DNA from: Sapria himalayana
Lineage: Eukaryota > Streptophyta > Magnoliopsida > Malpighiales > Rafflesiaceae
Reading direction: 5' to 3'
DNA: 64,000 nucleotides
NCBI GenBank assembly: GCA_029783825.1
Contig: JAREIK010002254.1
Span: 729,169 to 793,168, forward strand
Position 1 is the stretch's first letter. Every line of letters begins with the position of its first letter. The translations under genes and the position numbers were made by a program. Under the pieces are notes generated by a model, which ran no database searches, was not told the origin of the DNA, and worked only from the letters and a program-made list of their open reading frames with translations. This document shows positions 1-12,277 of this stretch, in pieces.

Positions 1-1860
1 TCACTTCCAAGAGATAGTATAATCTTCTTAGTCTTTGCTATTCAACTTTTGACACATGAAAAATTACTGAATTAAGTCTAACATATTTTTTCATTATATT
101 CCAGTAATATTGATAATGAAGATTATAGTATGTTTTCGAGTTTCTTGTATGCACAACAAAACAAGAATAATAGAACTCCCTAGGAAATGACAAGCCTTAT
201 TCTATATTGAAGACTATTTTTCGTGTGGATGAATTAATCTTTATCACCCATATTTGATTTTATTGTACTTGGTCTTTGATGGACACTATTTGTGTGTCCT
301 ATCCTTGTGACCTAATCACTTTGCTCAGTAAGGAATGTGTAGTTAACTTCAAGTATTATGAGTTTGACTTTTATAATGCATTCTAAACTATTTTACAATC
401 TCAAGTATCTGCCACTCTTGAGTAGCTACCTAGCCAACGTACATTTTAAATTTTCAACTAAGTATATCAGCTATCACATTTGTCTTATTGAAATATTAAC
501 ACAACGCAAAATCATATAACCTTCTAGATATCTCAAAATATATAGTGATTTGAGAATATCTTGAACTATTTATTATTATAAATAATGGTGCAAGGCCTTT
601 AAATTAAAGATAATAACTTCTAACAATGTCATGTCTGGAATAATTCTGCTTATGATTTTTTAACTGCCAATAACCATAAGCTAGTATTATCTTGGATTGC
701 ATTAACACACACTCAAGTTTATCCTTAGAGGTGTATTACAATATAATGTATATGTTAGTCTCATCTCTAGAATTATTAGAATAAGAGCTAAACTAACCTT
801 TTTAAATTCTCAGAGTGCATTCTCACATGAGTCATTTCACACATATTTGACAACTCGGTTCTCCGTTAACTAGTCCATTTCAAGGATTCCATCAAACTCT
901 GAGAGTTTCATAACTCCAATGGTCATAATGAGTAAAATTTTTGAAATTTTTTATTCATAATAATGATATATCCGAGTCAAACTTATCTTAATTCCTATGG
1001 GAGAACTAATAAGATGTGGTTTTTTCAAGGTTTTTATCTTTAAGCTTAAAATTTTCACATATGATATAGTATTAAAAGAATATGATGTATCAGAATCAAA
1101 TGATATATTTGTTCATAAATATATTATTTATGAAGTGTGATGGCGTAGAGATTCTCTCAATTCTTTGGTCATGACCTGTGAGCTTAGTCCTTGACCTCTA
1201 TCCATACCTTGACCCTCTTAACCTTTCCATATGAAATAGAAGGTGCTTGTACATTATCTTGGGTCTGATATTGGTTTTATTGGCTTATGCTTGCGTAAAT
1301 AGGAATATGTTGTGTATGTGTGCATCTCACTGATGATTGAGACTGTGATGTCCCGTTATTTTGGAATTTTTGAATCATCTCTTTTGGATTCATATAACTC
1401 AATATATGACCCAAACTATAAAAACTATTTATGTTTTGGGGACAAAATTTATCTTGTGAATTAAACTTCAAAATGAACTTTTTTCGAATAAGATTTGGTT
1501 ATTGGTGTCTTTTAAATGGTTATATATGTTTATTTTTAACTTTCATCTCCAATTAGAATTGTACGAACTAGAGATTTGTAGGCTAAATTATGTCAAAATA
1601 ACATTTGGATTTTAGGAAAATTTTGATAATAATTATCCTAAAATTTTCATGCATTCTTTTTACTCAACTTTCATTCTTAATCTTAGAAATTCATAAAACA
1701 ATTCATAACACACAAATCAAACACATAAAGATGGAGATAAATAAGCAATTACTTAATTACAACTCTTCCATGAATGTTTCAGCCCTTAGGATGAATGAAA
1801 TTCGTGTAAGAAGAAATTATGCCTTATGCAGTGCAGTAGAACTGAAAGACATCTCATGAA
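1..1860. other. AT-rich intergenic DNA, no gene recognised
   Basis: No exon set, transposase or reverse transcriptase motif could be recognised on either strand. The two short open frames here (about 60-85 codons) have compositions expected of AT-rich noise and no recognisable domain. The minus frame around 1277-1471 is polar and Gln/Asn/Ser-rich and could be a scrap of a retrotransposon gag, but nothing around it supports this. Confidence 0.6.
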
Positions 1861-2541
1861 CTGAGCCCTTCTAATCTTGAAACCTTGACTTATCCAAGTC
1901 CCCATATTTGCAACTTTAGTGAAATTTTTTAATTTTGATACTCATGCGTAGATCTCGTCAAGTAGATAGATGCACTTTTGTTCTTTGCTCGATTAAATCT
2001 GAATGACAGAATTTCTTAAGTCAAAGCTAGAAATTTTGGAAATCTACTTTCTTTTTGTTTCTCTCACTTCCAAAAGCTTTTTGTTTTTTCAGAAAAGAAA
2101 AATGTTCTTTTTTTTTTCTTTTAGTTTGTCTACTCGTGTGTTATTTATAATAAATTGAATTCGATTAAATTTGGTATTGCAACATTAGGAAAAAACACAT
2201 CATGAAAAAGTCACGACATAAAGAAAAAGTGATGATGTCAGGAAAAACTTGCGATGTCAATAAAAAGGCTTGACACAAAAAAAAAATGACATTAGAAAAA
2301 GTTAAAACATCACGAAAATGTCGCAGCACCAAAGTGATGTGGTGATCTTAAGCATGATGATATCATTTATTATTTTTCTTCTTGACTCCCAATGAATCTT
2401 GAGTCACTCCTAATAATGTGTTTTGACTATTTCGTGTCAATTTTAACTTCTGAAAATCTAGAAAAAAAATTATTGAATTAAAATTTACTCGGATTTTTAT
2501 AGATCTCATGCTAAGTGAGAGCTTTATCCATTGGATATGAC

Positions 2542-2581
<40 letters not shown>

Positions 2582-3110
2582 ATTTAAATTTTAATTGATG
2601 TATATATGTAATATTAATAAAATATTATGAAATATGATCTTTTTTTAAAGGGTGGTATTCTTTCGACCAATTGGGACTAGGGTAAGTCACCCAGACTGTA
2701 GGAGGTGTATTTCTATCACAATAGTTGACAGTAGCTTATGTGGTTCGAAACTTGTAATCTCCAAGTAGATGCGATCTCAGTATCTTATAAATTGGACAAT
2801 CATATTGTTGGTAATTATAAAATTAGTTTATTTATTATTTATTTATAATATTCGTTACACTTTATTTATGAAATAAATAAAAATGTATGTCGGGCTTGTG
2901 ATTTATGTTTGTTTTGTAGGGCTCAAATCTAGATCATATTTTCTCTTGTTGATTCGGATGAATCGGTTATTTGTGGGAACAACTAACGGCTTCATATCTT
3001 ACAATCCTCTATAAATCTGTAATTTGCATGCAAGGTATTTTATTTTTACATTCTGGATAACTTTTTTCCTTTGATCATTTTGTTTTCTAGTTAACTTTTG
3101 AATTTTTTTT
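1861..3110. repeat. possible LTR remnant
   Basis: The stretch has an LTR-like texture: a pyrimidine-rich part near 2040-2130, a block at 2200-2345 in which a GATGTCA-like motif alternates with runs of A, and a TATA-like CTCTATAAATC at about 3010. Gypsy LTRs in plants often carry decayed arrays of this kind. No matching second copy, primer-binding site or polypurine tract was found, so this is a weak inference. Confidence 0.25.
2544..2578. repeat. (AT)n microsatellite
   Basis: An uninterrupted alternating A/T run of about 35 bp. Confidence 0.9.
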
Positions 3111-3544
3111 TTTTTTTTGTTATAAAGGAAATATATTTTCATGAGCTACAATTATTTATTGATTGTTATATGAATATTTTAATATGATGAGCATTATTGA
3201 TCAAGAATGTTATTAAATTGAAAATCAGTTAAAATTGATTATTATAAGTTAAAATAATTGTTCTGTTAAACAAATCAGTTAAAATAATTGGTTATTATAA
3301 GTTTTGAAAATTTACTTTGGCCTTGTTTTTAGATGCAATTCATTCTATAAATCACTAAAGGGCGGCGGATAGTTAAATTTGTATCTATAAATTTAGGTAC
3401 TGATAGTTACCTTGGCCTTGTGTGTCTACAAATCATTGTAGGCACACAAGCTACTGATAGTTATTTAATGGCTTTTCTACATGCTCCTAAAAATCTCACC
3501 TATGTATTGTTATTTAGGTACTATTTCTCTAAATGTGGACTAGA

Positions 3545-3866
3545 ATTGATAGTGCGTGCGTGCGTGCGTGTGTGTGTGTGTGTAGATATGTTCATACGTA
3601 AACATTTATGCAGGTTGCTAATCCATGACAAACACCTAGCCATACCCTTCTCTTGAATTTTAAAGATAAGGGTGGGTGTGTGTGTGTGTGTAGATACTCA
3701 CGTATGTGGACATTCATATAGGTTGCTAATCCATGACAAACACTTAGCCATACCATTCTCTTAAATTATAAAGAGAAGGGTGTGTGCGTGTGTGTGTGGG
3801 TGGATACACACGTGTAAACATTTATATTGGTTGTTAATCCATGACAAACGCCTAGACATATTTATC
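3545..3866. repeat. 108-bp tandem repeat, three copies, each with a GT microsatellite
   Basis: The block GGTTGCTAATCCATGACAAA starts at 3613 and 3721 and recurs as GGTTGTTAATCC at 3829, so the period is exactly 108 bp twice. Each unit has a (GT)n or (GCGT)n tract, then a GATA-CGT-rich part, the block above, and a CCATACC-CTTCTCTT segment. Copies differ by several substitutions and by the length of the GT tract. No coding potential is apparent. Confidence 0.85.
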
Positions 3867-5340
3867 TTCGTTATTAATTTTTGGATTGAGTAATTGATTA
3901 ATTGATCAATGAGATGTGACCTAAAAAAACATGTATCTAAGATCATCTCCACATGTTATTCTTTATTAATTTTTATTCAACTAAGCACAAGCAAAAAAAA
4001 AAAAAAAAAAAAAATCATTAAAATCAAACCTTGTTTCTAAAACAAAATGTTTTGTGATTTTTTTAAAATCAGGGTTGTTCCCATGTTAGCCCACGTAAGG
4101 CTTTTGTCTTAGCAGTATAAATAGGATGTTTTGTAAAGATCAAACTCATGTCCTCTAGGGTTGGGCGATCATTTCCCTTTGTCAATCAGACTATATTTTT
4201 GTTGATATTCCAATGCATATTGGCATGATCTTGATAAGAATTTTATTTCTTCCTCGAATGCTTTAGCAGTTGATTTGTTATGATCTTGAGAAAGTCTCTA
4301 AATATACAGATGGCTTTCAAAAAGAGACGTATTGTTTAAGCATTATGCAAGATGGTGAAAATCTTTCATATTGGATAGTTGGGCCCATCAATGACATGGA
4401 GTTTTTTTTCAAACATGGTTTTCCTTCCATGTCACAAAACATAAAATCCCACTTCATCTTTTCATATGCTAGATTTTTTTCTTTTTATTTTTTTTTTTAT
4501 TTTTTTTTTTCATATGCTTGATTAATGCTGTTCATATTAAAATTATGATATTTTAATACATGATGATTTGATGTTGAAGAATATCCTTGAACAAATTATT
4601 TCATTTTGAGATTGACCATTCAATTTGGCAATAAGGTAGTATTTTAAAAGAAATATTTTGGAAAAATTATTTAAACGTCCACTTAAATGATGTTGCTAGA
4701 TATAATTTACTTGTGCCAAAGATGTTGAATTGGATCCTATGTACCTCTATATGTATGATTATTTATATATTCAATCATAATCCATAGTATCATTCTTATA
4801 ATTGGGCTATAGAATTCATCACATAGGAATCTATGGTAAATTTGGTATAATGAGAATCAACTATGATATTTAATTGTAGTATTCTCATAGCAGGTCAGTC
4901 TAGTAATTTATTATTCTCCAATATGTACCTATGAGCTGAATTAATATTATATATCTATGATTAATAAAATTTAATTGTCAGACTCAATGCTAATGTTAAT
5001 TATTATTCTACTAATAATATGCAACAAGGGATAATTTAGAATATTTCTTATTTTAACATTAGAATTTTGTAGTTAAATGATAAAATAATAATTATAAAGC
5101 ATTTTATTTAATAAAATAATAAGCACCTATTGACCTCGTGTGTGCTTTTGAATGCAGAATTTTTGAAAATATATTTTTTTCATGATTGTGTAAAAGTGTA
5201 TTAATTATATTTGGTCTGCATAATACAAAGTAATTGAGAAAAAGGAATGTAAACGTTCATAATTAAAAATATGTGACAGCTACATTCTCAACTAGTTATT
5301 AAATTATGAATACGCATCCAACCCATTTTACTTCATAAAA
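3867..5340. other. AT-rich intergenic DNA, no gene recognised
   Basis: The stretch contains a poly(A) run at about 3992-4013, poly(T) near 4476-4510, and otherwise A/T-rich sequence. A segment at about 4070-4200 (GTTAGCCCACGTAAGG and what follows) looks like an old dispersed repeat but cannot be assigned. No coding sequence was recognised. Confidence 0.6.
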
Positions 5341-5621
5341 AATATGCGCCTCCCCATCTATTATATTAATTACGTTAATATAATAGATATTGTTTTTCTA
5401 GATTTTAAGGGCTTGGGGATTTTATTAATTATTTCGGAGAAAGCGAGGGGGGAAGAGATATTGGACAGGCTGTTGACGTCGGGACATGCCGCAGATCAAG
5501 ACGCCACGACATCGATGCCGATGACGTGTCTGTTTGTCCGTTGGTACTGCCGACCGATGTAGTCAGAACAAGTAGTTCATCTCATCTAAGCTAACGATAA
5601 CAGCCGAAGCATCGGAAGTCA
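5341..5621 (+). promoter_or_regulatory. putative promoter and 5' UTR of the stress protein gene
   Basis: Base composition shifts from AT-rich to GC-rich about 170 bp before the ATG, typical of a plant promoter and leader. A perfect 14-bp inverted repeat (5356-5369 and 5375-5388, 5-nt spacer) lies upstream. A TGACGTGTC element near 5521 resembles an ABRE/G-box-type ACGT core. Its role is inferred from position only. The transcription start is not determined. Confidence 0.45.
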
Positions 5622-6428
5622 ATGGAACAGCCTGGAGAGCGAAAGGCGGTAGCAAAGAAGATGCGAATCGCGGTGGCTTTGGACGACAGCGACGGGAGCT
5701 TCTACGCCCTCCAATGGGCGCTTGATCACCTTGTGGGCGGCATGGGCGAGGTGAGCGAACCTGAGCTGGAGTCCTCAGGCGTGGTCACTCTGGTTCATGT
5801 CCAGCAGCCTATCCAACCCTACATCTACCCGATCGGCCCAGCCGGAGCAGGTGCACACTCTCCGCACTAAATGCGAATATCTAACGCCAGACTTATCCCG
5901 ACGATAATTCATGCCTTTTCTTGTATAGCATTTTATCCGATGGGTTCGTTATTAGAATCAATGAAGAAGGCTAGCGCGGATCATTCAGCTGCAATACTCT
6001 CTCGCGCATCGCAGATGTGCAAATCCAACAAGGTACTGCAGATTTCCTTAATGTGACGCGATGGTCGACTGCGTCACTTTTCTGCCTCATCTGGTTCGTA
6101 AATCTTGTTACAGATCAAAGCAGAGACTGTGATCCTGGACGGAGATCCGAAGGACATGATCTGCGAGGTCACTGAGCAAGTGGTTCCTGATCTACTAGTG
6201 CTCGGCAGTCGCGGCCTTGGAAAAATCAAAAGGTAACTCTCCTCAGCTGTGGGGAAGGTGGGTGATCGGACCCGCCATCGTTAAAATTTTACTAATGGCC
6301 ATCACTCTAGCAGAGCTTTCATAGGAAGCGTGAGCGATTACTGTGTTCACCATGCAAGATGCCCAGTCCTTATTGTGAAGCCGCCGCCTGCAAGAGAGAC
6401 TCTGAGCAAGTCGAAAGGAGAAAAGTGA
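5622..6428 (+). CDS. universal stress protein (UspA-like), 4 exons, 188 aa
   Basis: Small cytosolic nucleotide-binding protein of the plant USP family, whose members bind ATP and are linked to stress responses. Exons were assigned by GT-AG borders and phase: 5622-5850, 5929-6032, 6114-6232, 6314-6428; the stop is TGA at 6426. Residues 15-21 form the first beta strand ending in Asp21, at the usual nucleotide-binding site. Residues 142-156 match the family's G-2x-G-9x-G-S ATP motif exactly (GSRG ... GS). The C-terminal half, SVSDYCVHHARCPVLIVK, is the standard final helix and strand. Length is normal for single-domain plant USPs. The start is the only in-frame Met before the conserved fold apart from Met14. 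No key residue is missing. Exons are much richer in GC than the surroundings. It converges on the rhomboid gene. The function of this member is not known; the fold assignment is secure. Confidence 0.93.
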
Positions 6429-6800
6429 GATTATTTATTGGCAATGGCATCATTTGTGTTCTAATAATTACGTTTCTTCATGAGAAGAATATGAACATTT
6501 GCCTACTCTTTTATTTTATTTCTTGCCTTTTTTGTGCTACTGATGCAACTAATTGTGAAACTAAATAACATCTTAAGCTGACAAGAAGGGCATGCGAAGC
6601 AGCTTACTGCTATGACTTCCACAAAAACATAACTATCACTGCATGTTTCTTGTATACTTAAATGGTTCCTGATAAAAACTAATTACCACGGCTATTCGCT
6701 CTCCAAATCACACCTGCTGCACATAAGAAACTCGATATGTATTCATCTATTGAGTCACACCTGCTTAAAAGCATAAACTCGGACGTGGAGCACACCACAC
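6429..6800. other. convergent intergenic region between the two host genes
   Basis: This 372-bp stretch must hold the 3' UTRs and polyadenylation sites of both converging genes. A motif ATTGAGTCACACCTGC near 6751-6766 resembles the sequence around the rhomboid stop at 6803-6812 and the ATCACACCTGC at about 6706, giving short dispersed repeats. No third gene was seen. Confidence 0.6.
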
Positions 6801-9800
6801 CTATTGAGTCACCAGAATTTCCAGCGCCACTTTTGGATCACCATCAGCAGCTGCCAGCACAACCTCCACTTGCGTCTACAACCAAGAATGAATTGTAATG
6901 ATGATCCATGTTTCCCAAGATAACACACACACCCACACTCAGATTGAGAGAGAGAGAGAGAGGGTGTGAACCATGTCGAAGCCCATGGAAACAAGCTTCT
7001 GGATTTGTTCAGCTCTTGCGAGGGTAGCCTGTATGGAATATATGAAATGTGACACACACAAGCATCATAAAATATTTCTTGAATTAATGGAGGTGAACCT
7101 CATGCTGTGCTGCTTCTCCTCCTGGGGCTGCCATTACCATGTTATCAGAAGCTAATCTGAACACCAAATGCCAAAATCCAAACAATAAAACTGGTTTCAA
7201 AAAAAAAAAGTGATGAACTAGTATAACTAGGAAAGGATAACCATGAAATATTTACCCATTGAGAAGCAGTTGCTGGGATTGCACTGGTAGGGCAGCAGCA
7301 TCCATGTTGGATGCATGGGCTGGGGGGGTAGAATCCAAGAGTCTGGCTTGCAAGCTTGCATCCGAATTCACTCCCGGAACCACTTGAGTCTGACCGCCGC
7401 AACCAACAGCTCTTGCTAATCCAGGAAACCTGCTATCCTGTTCTAACTGCATTATTACAATACAAAAAAAAAGAAAAATGTTAGCTGTTGTTCCAAAAAA
7501 AATAAAAAAAATAAAACTGATGGAGATGAAGAGATGGAGATGGAGGCTGATGCAGCACCTGAGCAGCAGATGTTTCCCTGCTTGGAATCCACGAAGTTAG
7601 CCTTGCCCAGAGATTGCGAGAAAGAATCCTGCCATCCAAAAAAAAATAAAACTGCATTGAGGAATAAGTTAGTTGGTGGCACGTGGCAATGGTGGGGGAA
7701 CTTACCTGGGAGCTGGGAGTTGAACCCTAGGCGTAGAGGCGTGGCAGCCTACAGGACTGACACCCGTGCATGAGACATACTTGGATCGTCCCACACAAGA
7801 CGACTGCACATTTTAACATCACAACAACAGAGAAGATGTACCACATCCATAGAAAAGGAAGCATGAAAAAGAAAACAAAGAGGGAGATGAAGAAGAGACA
7901 CAGAGGTTACAAGGCAGGGAGAGGCCTCAATAGCAGAGAAGAAAGATGGCCCTGGCATGAACACGTTGAAGCACCCATAGACGTCTAAAAATCACGCAGT
8001 CAGAAACACATCAGAGTTCCTACTACATCTTGATTTTGTACACCGAAAGTGACTGAAAATCTCATGGGAAAAGAAAAAAAAAAAAAAGCCATCGGAGAGC
8101 ACACCACATACATGCAAATCCTGACAAAATGCCACAGAGATGTCCCAGAAATGAAACATTGGGAATAAGAAGCTGGAACACTACCAGTAGCGCAAAAGCG
8201 TACCAGTTTGCAGGAACATCAAAGAGGCCAAAGACACTGCATAACATGATAAAAATTTCTAATTATATATATTAAATATAATATATATAATAATCTTAAA
8301 TTAGATATTAATTATATTATTAGTATAGTTAATTAATTTCTAAATTAGGATACACAAATTCAATTATAACATATTTCACAAAATTTCTTCTTAAGAATCT
8401 TTTGTCAATCAGTGAAATCCTACAATTATTAAAACCTCATTAGGGATCTCTTAAAGCTATATTTATCACATTAAATATCTTGAAACTCTATTATAAACTT
8501 TCTCCAACTCGAAAAAGTTTATGTACAAGTCTTTCTTATTCTAATATATCTCGTCTAATTATATGACTAAGTAAATAACTTTCATAATAAACCTACCTCA
8601 CATAAACCAAAATTAATTCTTTAAAATCTTTGATTTTCTACTAAATCTGTATTCAATAATTTTTTTTTAATTTTTCATAGTATCACTCATAAGATTAATA
8701 TCTTCATAATTATTATCTTGAATTTTTCTATTATTATCTTAACTACTACATCTTTTCTTACATTTATTTGTCTACAGTACTCAATATTCCAATCTAAATC
8801 CGTGGAGTATATTCTCAATTTCTACATGATCTCTGCACCTTTTTTTTTAATAATTTGAATGTTTATATTTTTTATACATTTTAAATGACTAATATCTATG
8901 CTCTTCTTCTTCCTCAACCCAATCAGTTTATAAATATTATTTTTCTCTTCCTTACTTTATAGTTTTATCATATAATTTATTATGACTTAAACATGACTTT
9001 ACTCACTACTTTTTCATCTTTTTTTTTGTATTTTTATATAATTTCATAATATCTTCATTCATGATCTTGTAAACTTTTTTAAAACAAGTTGATTTTCCCT
9101 TGATTATATTTTTGGACCTCAAGTTTTTACCACCCAATTTATATATCAATATATACATGCGAGCACGTGTGTATATATACACACATATAAACATATACAC
9201 AGAGACATATACACACAAGCACACACACACACACATATAAATATAATAGTAATTTCATCAATGACATACTATAATACATTAACTACATTATTGCATAAGA
9301 AAAAAAGTATTAATGAGAATCTATCAAAATTATTTAAGAAGACTTGAAATAAAAAAGAAAATAATATTTAGAATAATAAATGATCATATGCTCAAAAAAG
9401 ATCACTTTTTTTTGATAAGTAATAAACAAAAAAAAAACCACTAATCAATATTATGACAATTTCAAAAAATAGACCAATATTTATTAAAGTAGTAAACTAG
9501 TTTTCTATATGCTTGAAAAGTTGTTTCTAATAGTAATTTTATCAATAAGAGATAATACATGAATCTTATTAAATGATGAATTATTTATAAAATTTCTGCA
9601 TCAATACTTTAATCTGTAGCATTGAAATTATTGACAACCTTATTCATTCTCATATTATAAAAGAAATTAAAGCAAATATAATTTTATTCACTTCATGAAA
9701 AAAAAAAACAAGTTGACATCACAAATAACTAAGGATTTAATTTTATATCCATAACAATCTTCTTCTTCTATTAAGGAGATCTCCAAACAATAATAAAAAT

Positions 9801-12242
9801 AAGTCTTTAATGTACAATATTAAAGATAGTTGACTCAATATATATTAAGATGAAAACTAATATTTAAAACATTAATTGACTATTTAATTATTTTATTACT
9901 TAACCAATTATATTGATCCAATAGTAAAATTGATTAAAAAATTTATAAAATTTATATGCAATTGTATAAATTAACTATTAAAATCAAAATATAAAATGTA
10001 TGAAATAATATAATTTATATAAATATGATAGTTATAATATGATAGTTATAATATGCCTCCAAGCATTATGATTAAAATCATATTTGGAGAAAAAAAAGTA
10101 TTTAATTAACTAAAAATAAATGATGAAATCAATTTAATAGGTGTGCACTATTAAAATATTTAAACATCGATTATAGCTAATAATGTCCCCTTATTTTTTA
10201 AAATTTATTTATATCTTTAGTTAATGGAAATAATATGAATCACCATAATCTTTGTTATCTAAAATAATACATAGTCAATTGACCCATAAAATATATTTTA
10301 AAGATAAATTCTATGAAAAATTAAAAATTTTAAAGATAAATTCTATGAAAAATTAAAAATTTTAAACATATAGAATTAGTATCAAACATAAGATAAATTC
10401 TATGAAAAAAAATATTTTGGTAAATTCAATATTATTTAATATAATTTATCATATTCAGCTTATTTCTTTTTTGTTATTTAAATTATATATATATATATAT
10501 GTATGTATGTATGTATGTAAATATTATATGTTGTACAGGATGTACAACACAACTTGACTGTATCTAAACACGAGCCAAGGGGTAGCCTCAGCCAAAGACC
10601 CAAGATAGCCTGACCCGAGCTTGCCGATGCCCTAGTAGCTGGCTAGTAGCCATCAAGCACGAATCCATGTCCCATCCTAGACCCTAGATAGCCATTAGCC
10701 ACCAGTCATACATGAGTCCAAGCCAGGGGCAATATGGACCCAAGCCAAACATGCATGAGCAACCCATGCCATGGCTTGGGTGGCACCAACCAATAAAGCC
10801 ACACATGGATCATGGACAGAGATCAAGCAACCTGTCCCATCTGACATCTTTACCACAGGATAACCTAGTCCATCCCAACAACTAGATCAGGCATGATGCA
10901 ACCTAGCTAATGTTGGGTGGTGGAAAGTTGGCAAATCATTGCAAGCATGCAAAATCTAGATGTAACATAGAGTCGGATCAATTTGCCCATGGGCCCAGAC
11001 CTGGACGAGCTAGGCAGCTCAACTCTCCAAATAAGGATTGTAGCTCTTTAAGTTAAAATTGCACCAAATAAGGATTCTAATATTTAAAAAATGTGTCAAT
11101 TTGCACTACATCTACAAGAGGAGCATAAGGTTATAGCAATGTGATGAGGATGAACTCGTCCAATACTTATGATACTTGTTTCAGAAGTGAAGCTGTAGGA
11201 TGCAATAAGAATATATGAGGTATTTATAACTTCATGTGTAAATAGCATTGACAACAGTAATCAAGAACAGACAGCTTCATGAAAAGAACAAATAAAACTA
11301 ACCTCCTAGAAGTTACCCCACTCAAAGTAGTCTCCATAACAATCATTGAGAATAGGACTCCTGAAAATCCAATGGAACACTCTTCCATGAGACCCCAGTA
11401 TGGACGAAGAGGGTTGTAGGCCAACAACAGAGCAAGAAGAAGATGAAAAAGGCCATTGCTTGTGATCACCAACATTATGGTGTATAACAGACGAATAGAT
11501 CCCATGATCCTTTCCAATTCTGAACCCAAAGGCAACAAAGCCAGCATGTTCATCACCATATGAAGCATTGACGCATGAAATGTAACAGAGGTAAAAATCC
11601 TGTACACTGCATAAAAAAAGTGAACAATCACAGGTGCAGTGAAACAGAACCAAGGATAGCAGTAGCAGGATAAGAAAGACTCAGGCTCTCATAATAAAGC
11701 TCACTCTTACAATAAATGAAATCTTAATCTTATATGTTAAAAAAGGATAAAAATTAAAGTAGCTCACAAATTAGGTGTTTCCATCATGAAAAGCATAAAC
11801 AACACAAAAGATAAACTACAACATACTTCGTAAACAATCTCAGGTTGATACAAAATGGAGTTAGCATGATGGAGAGCTGATATTATAATGATCAAAGCAA
11901 CTTGCCAATGCTACAGATAAATTCTATATCAGCATTCAATTTATTATCATAAAAATTAAATAAATATGAAATTTTCTTTTAATGAATACACAAGTTGTAG
12001 AAGTAAATATAAGAAAATAAGATAAATTAGAGTACTCTCATATTATGAGCAATCCACTATTGATATTCTTGCCTTTAAAACGTTGAAATGATTCTTTTCT
12101 TCTATTGAGATTCTTATATTTGATATATATGAATGATTCTTTCTTTCACTTGAGATTCTTGTCATTCCTAGTGCCAATATAAAGGTACAGTAAGTGTGCG
12201 TAGGTTCATTAGATACAACTTGATTATAGGATATGTAATTAT

Positions 12243-12277
<35 letters not shown>

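Noticed and set aside
2650..2790. Possible SINE or tRNA-like piece (GGTTCGAAAC resembles a B box)
   Set aside because: No convincing A box, cloverleaf or A-rich tail. A dispersed repeat is possible but cannot be supported.
4070..4200. Possible second SINE-like fragment on the minus strand (GAGTTTGATC resembles a B box)
   Set aside because: Only one short motif matches; no ends or target duplication were found.
5344..5562. 72-codon + open frame before the stress protein gene
   Set aside because: It begins in the AT-rich promoter, lacks any domain, and fits a promoter plus 5' leader better than a gene.
6809..7057. 82-codon minus frame as a separate gene
   Set aside because: It overlaps exon 9, intron 9 and exon 10 of the rhomboid gene in another frame; the UBA-coding frame is the conserved one.
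7455..7773. Minus and plus frames around 7455-7773 as independent genes
   Set aside because: They are exon 6-7 sequence and adjoining introns of the rhomboid gene read in the wrong frame or strand.
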